Shown piece by piece: positions 20,612-28,427 of a DNA stretch of 28,434 nt. The DNA is taken from NCBI RefSeq assembly GCF_001557215.1, contig NZ_LSJM01000123.1:1-28434 (forward strand), read 5' to 3'. Each line of letters begins with the position of its first letter. Positions within the stretch are counted from its first letter, which is position 1. Position numbers and translations under genes: made by a program. The notes beneath the pieces are model-generated. The model saw only the letters and a program-made list of their open reading frames with translations, did no database searches and had not been told where the DNA came from. This DNA comes from Sphingomonas sp. CCH9-E2. GTDB lineage: Bacteria > Pseudomonadota > Alphaproteobacteria > Sphingomonadales > Sphingomonadaceae.

Positions 20612-21901
20612 ATGCCTCTCACTGAACTCGAAGCGAAGTATGCCAAGCGCCGAGACCGGCCCTACAAGCTGGCTGATGGGGGCGGCCTTTTTCTGTCGGT
20701 CCAGCCCAACGGCAGCAAGCTGTGGCGCATGAAATATCGCTACGACGGCAAGGAGAAGCTGCTGTCGTTCGGAGCCTATCCCACGCTCGGAATCGCGGCC
20801 GCTCGCGAGAAGCGCGACACAGCAAAGGCGCTACTCGCCGACGGCAAGGACCCCGGCCAAAGCAGAGCCGAGATGAACCCTGAGAAGGGCGAGACCTTCC
20901 TTGTGGTCGCCCAGCGATGGCACGCCAATCGGGCTTCAGCGCTCGACCCTGCCCACGCCCAGCGGGTCTGGTCGCGGCTCGAACGGGACGTGTTCCCCGT
21001 CATCGGCAGCAAGTTGATGCACGAGATCACGCCGCCCGACGTGCTGGCGATGGTTCGCAAGATCGAGGCGAGGGGAGCGCTCGACATCAGCCGACGCGCC
21101 AAGCAGGGTGTAGGGCAGATTTTCCAGTTCGCGATTGCCTGTGGGCTGGCGTCGACGGACCCCACCGCGCATTTGCGCGGTGCGTTGAAGCCGCGGCCGC
21201 GGGTCAAGCACATGAGCCGCGTACCCCTCTCCGAGCTGTCGACACTCCTCGGAAAGCTTCGAACCTACGACAAAGAGGGCGAACGGCGATCGGCGACCAC
21301 GCGCGATGCATTGATGCTCGCACTTCTAACGTGGGTTAGAACCAAGGAACTGCGCTTCGCCGTGAAATCGGAGTTCGAGGATCTCGATGGCAGGGAGCCG
21401 CTCTGGCGGATTCCTGGCGAGCGGATGAAGATGGGCCGCGAGCACCTCGTGCCCCTCTCGGTTCAAGCCGCAGAGATTGCCAAACGGGCCATCGCGAGCT
21501 CCTCAAGCGAGTTTCTGTTCCCCGGGACGACGTCTGAAAAGCCGATGTCGGAGAACACGATGATCTATGCGCTGTACCGCCTCGGCTATCACAGCCGTCA
21601 GACGGTGCATGGATTTCGCGGGCTGGCGAGCACCTGGGCCAACGAGCAGCTGGTGGAATTTGGCGAGCCGGCGATGTGGATCCGAAAGTACCACGAGGAC
21701 TGGGTGGAGATGCAGCTCGCGCATTCGGAGGAGGACGAGGTGCGCGGAGCCTACAACGCAGCCGAGTATATCGTTCCGCGCCGCCGCATGATGCAGGACT
21801 GGGCCGACTTCCTCGGCGGCGAGAAGGAGGTCGGAGGCCCCAAGATTTCCGGGAGGGGCAACGTGGTCGACATCAGAAGCGCCCGGAAGAGAGCAGCTTA
21901 A
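20612..21901 (+). CDS. int: P4-type tyrosine recombinase (site-specific integrase)
   Basis: A 429-aa integrase. The N-terminal arm-binding domain (about 1-90) has the DUF4102 pattern YKLADGGGLFLSVQPNGSKLW and LLSFGAYPTLGIAAAREKRD. A core-binding helical domain follows (about 100-200). The catalytic domain shows Arg243 in WVRTKELRFA, the HGFRG box (His333, Arg336), His371 in LAHSEEDEVRGAYN and the nucleophile Tyr381 in RGAYN. The end RRRMMQDWADFLGG is typical. All key residues are present, so it should be active. GGAG about 10 nt upstream supports ATG 20612. It stands 176 nt behind tRNA-Met, its likely target, and marks the start of the island that carries the ars operon and transfer genes. 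Confidence 0.95.
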   Translation: MPLTELEAKYAKRRDRPYKLADGGGLFLSVQPNGSKLWRMKYRYDGKEKLLSFGAYPTLGIAAAREKRDTAKALLADGKDPGQSRAEMNPEKGETFLVVAQRWHANRASALDPAHAQRVWSRLERDVFPVIGSKLMHEITPPDVLAMVRKIEARGALDISRRAKQGVGQIFQFAIACGLASTDPTAHLRGALKPRPRVKHMSRVPLSELSTLLGKLRTYDKEGERRSATTRDALMLALLTWVRTKELRFAVKSEFEDLDGREPLWRIPGERMKMGREHLVPLSVQAAEIAKRAIASSSSEFLFPGTTSEKPMSENTMIYALYRLGYHSRQTVHGFRGLASTWANEQLVEFGEPAMWIRKYHEDWVEMQLAHSEEDEVRGAYNAAEYIVPRRRMMQDWADFLGGEKEVGGPKISGRGNVVDIRSARKRAA

Positions 21902-22091
21902 GCCACTGTAGTACCGCGCTCGTAGAAACTGGTGGGGAGTTGATTGGGCGCGGCGCCCGGGAGCGGTGTTGATGCGGCTCCTTGCCGACCCACTGCAGTC
22001 ATGTGCCGGTCCCGCAGCCTTGTGCCCTTTCCCAGACACTCGTGATCGCGATGGCCAATAGCAGCCGAAGGCTCCCAACCGCGCCAAGCGC

Positions 22092-22117
22092 GTCATTTCG
22101 AATATTGCGGAAATGAC
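22092..22117. promoter_or_regulatory. 26-bp inverted repeat upstream of arsR
   Basis: GTCATTTC (22092-22099) and GAAATGAC (22110-22117) are perfect inverse arms 10 bp apart. TTGACC, a possible -35 element, starts directly after it at 22118. TCATTTCG recurs at 22140-22147, next to the operator. It may be a second regulator site or an activator site for the ars promoter. Confidence 0.4.
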
Positions 22118-22143
22118 TTGACCCCGATCGCGCTGCGTATCAT

Positions 22144-22159
22144 TTCGATATAAATCGAA
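22144..22159. promoter_or_regulatory. ArsR operator candidate
   Basis: The perfect palindrome TTCGAT-ATAA-ATCGAA lies 13 nt before the arsR start codon and just upstream of its ribosome binding site. Its AT-rich core and TCGA-type arms are like known ArsR-family operators. Binding of ArsR here would block the operon until arsenite binds. Confidence 0.65.
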
Positions 22160-22172
22160 TCGAGAGGTGCGC

Positions 22173-22526
22173 ATGGACTCAACATCGGCAGTCTCCGCCT
22201 TGGGCGCGCTGGCACAGGAGCATCGCCTGGCATTGTTCCGGCTGCTCGTTCAGGCGGGAGAGGATGGAATGCCGGCCGGTGGGATCGCCGAGGCGCTGGG
22301 CGTCCCTAACTCCTCGCTCTCGTTCCACCTCGCTCAACTGAAGAAGGCCGGCCTGGTGTGGCAGGAGAGGCGGCATCGGTCCATCATCTACCGAGCCGAC
22401 TACGCGGCGATGAACGATCTGGTCGGCTACCTCACGGAGAATTGCTGCGCTGGTGCCGACTGCGGCGCCGCTACTGGCTGCGCGGTCGAAACCAGCCCAG
22501 CTCAACCCGAAAGGAAGTCCGCATGA
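22173..22526 (+). CDS. arsR: ArsR family arsenite-responsive repressor
   Basis: A 117-aa winged-helix repressor. The recognition region is IAEALGVPNSSLSFHLAQLKKAGLV (about 38-62) followed by the wing ERRHRSIIYRADY. The classic CxC site in the recognition helix is absent. Instead a C-terminal cluster CCAGADCGAATGC gives Cys91, Cys92, Cys97 and Cys103, the arrangement known from Acidithiobacillus-type ArsR that binds As(III) with C-terminal cysteines. ATG 22173 has GAGAGG 5 nt upstream; an in-frame GTG lies two codons earlier. The stop overlaps the start of arsI (ATGA), so arsR-arsI are translationally coupled. A palindromic operator stands just upstream. Confidence 0.93.
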   Translation: MDSTSAVSALGALAQEHRLALFRLLVQAGEDGMPAGGIAEALGVPNSSLSFHLAQLKKAGLVWQERRHRSIIYRADYAAMNDLVGYLTENCCAGADCGAATGCAVETSPAQPERKSA

Positions 22527-22996
22527 AGCGCCTGCATGTCCATGTTGGAGTCGAGGACCTCGACGCCTCCATCCGATTCTACTCCACCCTATTCGCGGCA
22601 GAGCCCACCGTCACCAAGGCGGACTATGCCAAGTGGATGCTGGAGGACCCTCGGGTCAATTTCGCGATTTCCAGCGGCCAGCACGCGGGAAAGGGAATCG
22701 AGCATCTCGGCATCCAGGTCGAAAGCCCGGACGAGCTGGCCGAGGTCTATGGCCGGCTCAAAGCGGCCGACCGCCCGGTTCTCGAGGAGGGCGCGACCAC
22801 CTGCTGCTATGCGAAGTCGGAGAAGAGCTGGATCGCCGATCCGCAGGGCGTCGTTTGGGAAACCTTCCACACCACCGGCGAGGCGGTCGATTACGGACGG
22901 GGCCCGGGGCTTGACCGACTGGTGTCGGCGAATGCCGCCGCCGAGGCCTGCTGTGCGCCCGAGCTCCCGTCGGCGGCGATCAAGTGCTGTGGGTAA
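22523..22996 (+). CDS. arsI: ArsI family C-As lyase (organoarsenical demethylase)
   Basis: Non-haem Fe(II) dioxygenase of the glyoxalase/vicinal-oxygen-chelate fold, 157 aa. ArsI cleaves the carbon-arsenic bond of trivalent organoarsenicals such as methylarsenite, releasing As(III). Seen here are His5 or His7, His61 in EHLGIQV and Glu113 in WETF as likely iron ligands. The substrate-binding pair Cys94-Cys95 lies in the diagnostic TTCCYAKSEKSWIADPQG. A cysteine-rich tail (EACCAPELP...KCCG) resembles those of known ArsI/CadI proteins. Cadmium-induced CadI proteins are related, but the ars context favours arsenic. The As(III) product would be removed by the Acr3 pump two genes downstream. Confidence 0.9.
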   Translation: MKRLHVHVGVEDLDASIRFYSTLFAAEPTVTKADYAKWMLEDPRVNFAISSGQHAGKGIEHLGIQVESPDELAEVYGRLKAADRPVLEEGATTCCYAKSEKSWIADPQGVVWETFHTTGEAVDYGRGPGLDRLVSANAAAEACCAPELPSAAIKCCG

Positions 22997-23003
22997 GGCG
23001 GCG

Positions 23004-23513
23004 ATGACCGGCACACCCCGCACCGTCCTGTTCCTTTGCACCGGCAACTCGGCACGCTCGATCCTCGCCGAATCGCTGCTCAACCACATGGGAGAGGGAC
23101 GCTTCCGCGCCTTTTCGGCGGGCAGCCAACCGAAGGGCGAGCCGCATCCGATGGCGCTCGAGGTGCTGCGCGCCACCGGCCTGCCGGCCGAAGGCCTCCG
23201 CTCGAAAAGCTGGCAGGAGTTCGCCGGCCCGGACGCCGAACCGATCGACCTCGTCATCACGGTCTGCGACAACGCTGCCGGCGAGACGTGTCCGGTCTGG
23301 CCCGGCCGGCCGATCGCCGCGCACTGGGGCATCGAGGATCCGGCCGCCGTCGAGGGCGAAGGCCAGCGCAGGGCGTTCGAGCGCGCGCTCGGCTACCTCC
23401 GCAACCGCATATCGCTGCTGCTCGCCCTGCCGGACGACGGCATCGATGCGCTTGCACTCAAGGCTATCGGCAGGGCCGAAGGGGCGACGCCATCGGCGAG
23501 GCAGGACGCCTGA
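23004..23513 (+). CDS. arsC: arsenate reductase, low-molecular-weight phosphatase (thioredoxin-linked) type
   Basis: Reduces As(V) to As(III) in the cytosol. The 169-aa protein has the phosphatase loop CTGNSARS with nucleophile Cys12 and Arg18. The second and third redox cysteines are Cys88 in VITVCDNA and Cys96 in ETCPVWPG. This three-cysteine relay is that of the thioredoxin-linked ArsC type. ATG 23004 has AAGG 7 nt upstream and follows the arsI stop by 7 nt. An in-frame GTG at 22989 would overlap arsI. A C-terminal extension after YLRNRISLLLALP is slightly longer than usual. It ends one base before the start codon of the pump gene. Confidence 0.94.
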   Translation: MTGTPRTVLFLCTGNSARSILAESLLNHMGEGRFRAFSAGSQPKGEPHPMALEVLRATGLPAEGLRSKSWQEFAGPDAEPIDLVITVCDNAAGETCPVWPGRPIAAHWGIEDPAAVEGEGQRRAFERALGYLRNRISLLLALPDDGIDALALKAIGRAEGATPSARQDA

Positions 23514-23514
23514 C

Positions 23515-24597
23515 ATGAGCGAAGCCTTGCCAGCGGCCCCGGCGGCGCGTCCGGCCATGACCAGTTTCGAGCGATATCTGTCGCTGTGGGTGGCCCTCTG
23601 CATCGTCGTGGGCATCGCGCTCGGTGCGTTGGTGCCGGAGGTCTTCGCCGCTGTGGCCGAGGCCGAGGTCGCACGAGTCAACCTGCCCGTCGCGGTGCTC
23701 GTCTGGCTGATGATCATCCCGATGCTACTAAAGATCGACTTCGGTGCATTGGGGCAGGTGCGCCAGCATATACGCGGAGTGGGCGTCACCCTGTTCATCA
23801 ACTGGGCGGTGAAGCCTTTCTCGATGGCGTTGCTCGGCACCCTGTTCGTCGGGTGGCTGTTCCGGCCCCTGCTTCCAGCCGACCAGATCGAAAGCTACAT
23901 CGCGGGCCTGATCCTGCTCGCAGCCGCCCCCTGCACGGCCATGGTGTTCGTCTGGTCGAATCTCTGCGAAGGCGAACCCCATTATACGCTGAGCCAGGTG
24001 GCGCTGAACGACCTCATCATGGTCTTCGCTTTCGCCCCGCTGGTCGGTCTCCTTCTCGGCGTGGCCTCGATCACGGTGCCCTGGGACACACTGCTGCTGT
24101 CGGTCCTGCTCTATATCGTCGTGCCGGTGATCGTGGCACAAATCATCCGCCGCCAGCGCCTTGCCAGCGGCGGCCAGCCGGCACTTGACGCCTTGCTGCA
24201 CCGCCTCGGCCCGGTGTCGCTCGTGGCGCTTCTCACCACGCTAGTGCTTCTGTTCGGTTTCCAGGGAGAGGCAATCCTCGCGCAGCCGCTCGTCATTGCG
24301 CTGCTGGCCGTGCCGATCGTGATCCAGGTCTATTTCAACGCCAGCCTAGCTTATTGGCTGAGCCGTCGCCTCGGTGTCGCCTGGTGCGTGGCGGCGCCCG
24401 CCGCGCTGATCGGCGCCAGCAACTTCTTCGAGCTTGCCGTCGCAGCAGCCATCAGCCTGTTCGGCCTGCAGTCCGGCGCAGCCTTGGCCACCGTCGTCGG
24501 CGTGCTGGTGGAAGTCCCGGTAATGCTGTCCGTCGTTGCGATCGTGAAGCGCACGCGCGGCTGGTACGAACGTCGGGATTCTGTCGTATCGGCCTGA
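23515..24597 (+). CDS. acr3: ACR3 family arsenite efflux permease
   Basis: Inner-membrane As(III) exporter, 360 aa, about ten membrane segments from residue 20 on. Family marks are LLKIDFGAL, FINWAVKPFSMALLG, the conserved cysteine in AAPCTAMVFVWS and the motif GASNFFELAVAAAISLFG. It belongs to ACR3 (bile acid/arsenite symporter superfamily), not to the longer ArsB. ATG 23515 lies one base after the arsC stop, so the four ars genes form one tight operon: repressor, C-As lyase, arsenate reductase, efflux. A second in-frame Met at residue 15 (MTSFERYLSLW) could be an alternative start. No strong terminator is seen in the 96-nt gap behind it. Confidence 0.95.
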   Translation: MSEALPAAPAARPAMTSFERYLSLWVALCIVVGIALGALVPEVFAAVAEAEVARVNLPVAVLVWLMIIPMLLKIDFGALGQVRQHIRGVGVTLFINWAVKPFSMALLGTLFVGWLFRPLLPADQIESYIAGLILLAAAPCTAMVFVWSNLCEGEPHYTLSQVALNDLIMVFAFAPLVGLLLGVASITVPWDTLLLSVLLYIVVPVIVAQIIRRQRLASGGQPALDALLHRLGPVSLVALLTTLVLLFGFQGEAILAQPLVIALLAVPIVIQVYFNASLAYWLSRRLGVAWCVAAPAALIGASNFFELAVAAAISLFGLQSGAALATVVGVLVEVPVMLSVVAIVKRTRGWYERRDSVVSA

Positions 24598-24693
24598 CAG
24601 CAGAATGGCTCTCGGCCAAGTTGGTCATCAAGTAACCACGACGCCGGTACTTTTCGAACAGTCCTCGCTCGTGTCTCCGCCGGCCTTGCGTCG

Positions 24694-24918
24694 TCACGAC
24701 ACGTTACGGGCGCGCCGCGCTCGTTCCGCGGCTCCGATCCAATCCGCCTTCAGGCGATCCAACCCGGCGACCGCTCCTTCGATTATTACCCGGCGTCCGA
24801 TGTACCGAGTGGCGTCGACATCGGTGTTGATGATCCAGAGTTCATCGCCTGTCGTGAGGACCAGGCCGCGCGGTCCGCGGCCCAACATTCCGGACACGCG
24901 CTTTCGAGTACCGCTCAC
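24694..24918 (-). CDS. small DUF5818-like protein
   Basis: A 74-aa protein, unknown function. The pattern RVSGMLGRGPRGLVLTTGDE, then LWIINTD and YIGRRVIIEGAVAGLDRLKADWIG, is a small beta-barrel (OB-like) layout seen in DUF5818 proteins, which I associate with sphingomonad mobile DNA and plasmids. GTG 24918 is chosen because GGGA lies about 6 nt upstream; a TTG at 24930 immediately after the stop of the transglycosylase gene is possible. The 12-nt gap makes it the second gene of that operon. It converges with acr3. Confidence 0.65.
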   Translation of the reverse strand: MSGTRKRVSGMLGRGPRGLVLTTGDELWIINTDVDATRYIGRRVIIEGAVAGLDRLKADWIGAAERARRARNVS

Positions 24919-24930
24919 GTTCGATCCCAA

Positions 24931-25590
24931 TCAAGGCCGCCAACGAGCAAGGACATTCCGGACATACCCCGGCGTCTCGCCATTGCGCGGAATGCCCTTT
25001 GCCCGCTCCACTGCCCCGGGCCCGGCATTGTAAGCGGCCAGTGCGAGATGGACCACGCCGAACCTGTCGAGCATCTGCCTCAGATACCTGGCCGCACCGG
25101 ATAGATTGGCGAGCGGGTCGAAGCGATTGGCAACGCCCAGTTCCTTCGCCGTGCCCGGCATCAGTTGGCCGAGACCGGCAGCGCCTGCCTTGCTGACTGC
25201 AAACGGATTGTAGCGGGATTCCGTCCAGATCAGCGCGTCGAGCAATCCCGCGGGAAGGCCGAATTGCGCTTCGGCAGCATAGACATGCGGAAGATACGCT
25301 GCCCGGCGAAACCCGTTGGGGCCCGCCGGCAGGCGCGCCTGTCCCTCGTGGCGCGGCCCGGCGCCCTGAGAGCCGAAGGCGCCCGGACCCGGCGCGGACG
25401 CTGGAGCCGGGTTGACCTGCGGGGCTTTCCAGACGCCATGCTCGACGAGCTGAAAGCCGTCCGCCGTCTCGGCCAGGCGATAGCCATTGCGCTCCTCGGG
25501 CGAGGGACTGCTGCTTTCTGTAGTTGTCTGGGCATGGACCGGCGCAGCCAGCACCAGCCACCCTGCGATGAATGCAATCCGCGGGAACAT
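24931..25590 (-). CDS. secreted lytic transglycosylase (SLT, conjugation-type)
   Basis: A 219-aa periplasmic enzyme that cuts peptidoglycan glycan strands. The signal peptide is MFPRIAFIAGWLVLAAPVHA with cleavage before QTTT. A proline-rich linker of about 75 residues follows. The SLT domain from about residue 100 has the catalytic Glu124 in ALIWTESRYNP, then GAAGLGQLMPGTAKELGV, and ALAAYNAGPGAVER. The small size and the setting fit the VirB1-like transglycosylases that open the wall for a conjugation apparatus. ATG 25590 begins the signal peptide and has AGGA 8 nt upstream; ATG 25605 has no ribosome binding site. A perfect hairpin covers the ribosome binding site. Confidence 0.88.
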   Translation of the reverse strand: MFPRIAFIAGWLVLAAPVHAQTTTESSSPSPEERNGYRLAETADGFQLVEHGVWKAPQVNPAPASAPGPGAFGSQGAGPRHEGQARLPAGPNGFRRAAYLPHVYAAEAQFGLPAGLLDALIWTESRYNPFAVSKAGAAGLGQLMPGTAKELGVANRFDPLANLSGAARYLRQMLDRFGVVHLALAAYNAGPGAVERAKGIPRNGETPGYVRNVLARWRP

Positions 25591-25622
25591 CTCTCGATTC
25601 CTCATCTGGTCGAATCGAGAGA
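25590..25622 (-). promoter_or_regulatory. inverted repeat that buries the transglycosylase ribosome binding site
   Basis: TCTCTCGATTC (25590-25600) and GAATCGAGAGA (25612-25622) are perfect 11-bp arms with an 11-nt loop. In the leftward transcript the AGGA and GAGAG in front of ATG 25590 lie in or next to the stem. It can work as an operator or as an RNA switch. A GAGAAC-ATATA-GAGAAC direct repeat with 11-bp period (25621-25637) adjoins it. Confidence 0.6.
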
Positions 25623-25712
25623 GAACATATAGAGAACAACGGTTGTAGGAAAACGCATTGGCGCCGGCGCGGAGAGGAGGCTGCGCTGGGAGGCATGCAG
25701 AATGGAGAAACC

Positions 25713-26609
25713 ATGCCCCAAATCCATCAATCAGAGCGTCTCGAGCGCCGCGCGCGGGAGATCGTCGACAGCCTTGGCGGAACATGGCGTCGGGGTCGCG
25801 GGATGTGCCGCTGCCCGGCGCACGACGATCGGACCCCATCGCTGAGCGTCAGCCTCGGCCGGCGCGCCATCTTGTTCCACTGCTTTGCGGGCTGCTCGAA
25901 CGATGAGATCATCGCAGAACTAGGCCGCCGGGGCGTCCACGCACGCGAACTGTTCGACGGTTCGGGCGAGCCGCTGCCGGAGGCGCCCCGCAAGGAAGCA
26001 GCCGACCGTAACGCCTGCCGGCTCTGGCGCGGCGCCGATGCACTCAGTGGAAGCCCGGCCGAGGCATACCTGCTGAAGCGCGGGCTGACGCAGCTTCCAT
26101 CCGACCTGCGCTTTCATTCCAAGACACCGCTGGGTCCGCGCGGCGCGGTCCGATTCCTGCCGGCGATGCTGGCGGCTGTCCGCACGGACCTTGGCGTCAT
26201 TGCTGTTCACCGCACATTCCTCGACGAGCGGACGGGCCGCCTGGCCGGCTTCGACCGGCCCAAGCGGGCGCTCGGAAGCCTGCAGCACGGTGCGGTGCGC
26301 CTAGCGATGCCGCGGGGTGGGCGCCTTGGCTTGGCCGAGGGCATCGAGACGGCGCTCTCCGCGATGCAGCTGTTCGGCGTACCCTGCTGGGCAACGCTGG
26401 GAAACGAGCGCTTCGGTCTCGCGACGATCCCCGAGAGCGTGCGCGAGCTTCACCTCTTCGTCGACAACGATGCAGGCGGTGACCTTGCCGAAGAGCGGGC
26501 GCGCGAAGCCTACGCCGCCACCGACCGGCATATCGTCGCCATGCGGCCCACCAACCTCGACGAGGACTGGAACGATGTCCTGATGACCAGTGCACGGGCC
26601 GCCAGCTGA
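25713..26609 (+). CDS. CHC2/toprim primase-like protein (DUF7146 type)
   Basis: A 298-aa protein with primase-like parts. The N-terminal zinc finger contains CRCPAHDDRTPSLSVS and FHCFAGCS (about 30-70), as in DnaG CHC2 domains. A middle domain (about 105-190) has the DUF7146 pattern AEAYLLKRGL and VRFLPAMLAAV. The toprim domain at the C-terminus has the catalytic glutamate in LAEGIETALSAM and the acidic pair in LFVDNDAGG. Such proteins occur on plasmids and integrative elements and are taken to prime element replication; that role is inferred. GGAG 5 nt before ATG 25713 fixes the start. It is divergent from the transglycosylase and 72 nt upstream of the methyltransferase-helicase gene, probably in one operon. 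Confidence 0.87.
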   Translation: MPQIHQSERLERRAREIVDSLGGTWRRGRGMCRCPAHDDRTPSLSVSLGRRAILFHCFAGCSNDEIIAELGRRGVHARELFDGSGEPLPEAPRKEAADRNACRLWRGADALSGSPAEAYLLKRGLTQLPSDLRFHSKTPLGPRGAVRFLPAMLAAVRTDLGVIAVHRTFLDERTGRLAGFDRPKRALGSLQHGAVRLAMPRGGRLGLAEGIETALSAMQLFGVPCWATLGNERFGLATIPESVRELHLFVDNDAGGDLAEERAREAYAATDRHIVAMRPTNLDEDWNDVLMTSARAAS

Positions 26610-26633
26610 TCGGGTTAGAGAGGAGGGCGCCTT

Positions 26634-26648
26634 GGCCTCCGCGAGGCC
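26634..26648. repeat. small hairpin between the primase and helicase genes
   Basis: GGCCTC-CGC-GAGGCC forms a 6-bp perfect stem, 7 bp with the flanking T-A pair. It has no T tract, so it is not a classic terminator; it could tune read-through into the helicase gene. Confidence 0.35.
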
Positions 26649-26681
26649 AGGACATCGTGATCGGCCTCGTCAGGAGGTCCC

Positions 26682-28427
26682 ATGTCACGCTCATCCCCCG
26701 TCTTAGCCTTTCCCGATTGCAGCGAGCCGCCGGTCTTGTCCGCGGCTCGTGAGCTTGCTGCGCTCATCGAGGCGGAGGAAACCGTCACCCGCGAGCGGCT
26801 GAATTCCGTGCTCGGCCGTCAATTCGGCGGCAGCGATGCCGATGGCCGCTGGTCGGTGCGCGATGCCCATGCGGCGCTCGAGCTCGCCCAGGTGCTGTGG
26901 TTGCAGGGCAGCGCCGGGCTGACGGCCGCTTCGCCAGCCGCCACGGCTGGCGCAGCATTCGCCCGGCTCGAGGCACTCCTGCCGAGCCAGACCGTGCGCA
27001 GCGAGGAGCAGATCGAGCTGCAGCAATTCGCGACGCCGCCACGCCTTGCCTGGCTTGTCGCGCGTGCCTGCGCGCTCGGCGAGGGCGAGACCGTCCTTGA
27101 GCCATCGGCCGGGACCGGCATGCTGGCAATCTGGGCGGCAAGAGCGGGCGCGCGCCTGATCCTCAACGAGATATCGCCGCTGCGCCGCGACTGCCTCGGC
27201 ATCCTGTTCCCCAAGGCCATGGTGAGCGGCCACGACGGCGAGCTCATCGACGAGCTGCTCGACGCGCGACAGGTGCCGAGCGCGGTCCTTGTCAACCCGC
27301 CCTATTCGCAGGGCATCGAGCGCGGGCACGATGGGCATACCGGCGCCCGCCATCTGCGCTCGGCCTGGAACCGGCTCGCCGCGGGCGGGCGAATGGCCGC
27401 GATCATGCCCGAGTGGTTCGACGTGGATCGGTTCCTGGGTGCCGTTGGAGGACCAGCCACGCTGCGCCTCAACGTCGCGGTGGAGCGCGGCTTCGCGCGG
27501 CATGGCACCTCGATCACCACGCGCCTGCTGGTGCTAGACAAGGTCGAAGACCGGGCGGAGCCGGTCGTGGCTCGCACCCGCGATTTCGGTGCGCTGGGCG
27601 AGTTCGTCGATGCGATCCCGGCACGCCCCTCGGCGATCTCGCCGCTGCCGCCCGCCACGTCATCGCGCCCTGTGCCGGTCCGGCTCATGAGTCTGACGGC
27701 CCGGCCGCGTCCGGTACCGCCCAGGCAAGCGGCGCCTGCAGAACCTAGCGAACCGTGCGCGTACCAGGCGCTCGATGTGCCGGCTCCCCTCGCCGAGCAG
27801 GTCGGGCATTACCTGCCCTACCGTCCGAGCCGCATCGCCATTCCGGGCGCAGCCGAGCATCCGACGCCGCTGGTGGAATCGGTCGCCATGGGCTCGATCA
27901 CCGCGCCGATCCCGACCGAAGTTCCGCAGCTTCCGGCGGGGACTATTGCGCGCGGCCTGCTCTCGGCTGCCCAGGCCGAGACGCTGATCTATGCGGTGAG
28001 CGCCCACGCACGTGACCTGCCCGGCCGCTTTGTCCCGCAGGACAAGGGCTGCTCGTTGGCACCGAGCGTTGAAGGCGCCGTCTACCGCATGGGCTATTTC
28101 CTCGGTGACGGCACCGGGGCCGGCAAGGGGCGCCAGGTCGCCAGCGTGATCCTCGATCGGTGGCTTCGTGGCGAGCGGCGCCACATCTGGATCTCGAAGA
28201 ACGAGGCGCTGCTCGAGGACGCGCGCCGCGACTGGTCGGCGCTCGGCGGGCTACCCATCGACATCCAGCCGCTCGGACAGTGGAAGCTCGGCCAGCCGGT
28301 GACGATGCGCGAAGGCATCCTGTTCGTCACCTACCCGACACTTCGGTCCGGCAGGACCGATGCCAGCCGTCTCGACCAGATTGGTCTGCCCCCACCGAGT
28401 GGACCGATTGGTTTGTTAGTGCATTAA
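26682..28427 (+). pseudogene. methyltransferase plus strawberry-notch-type helicase, truncated by an insertion
   Basis: An open frame of 581 aa that starts at ATG 26682 after an excellent AGGAGG. Residues about 100-300 form a SAM-dependent methyltransferase with motif I LEPSAGTGMLAIWA (about 139) and motif IV NPPYS (about 205), the N6-adenine type. A proline-rich linker follows (about 310-360). From about 400 the strawberry-notch-like helicase begins, with GDGTGAGKGRQVASVI as Walker A (about 475) and ILFVTYPTLRSG as a later motif. Family members continue for roughly 800 more residues with the DEAH-like box and a C-terminal helicase half. Here similarity stops at Ile567, and 14 unrelated residues lead to a TAA. 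The change coincides with the terminus-like sequence at 28382, so the gene is most likely interrupted. Confidence 0.8.

Noticed and set aside
24598..24693. Possible small gene or terminator between acr3 and the DUF5818-like gene
   Set aside because: No open frame with a ribosome binding site and no stem followed by a T run was found.
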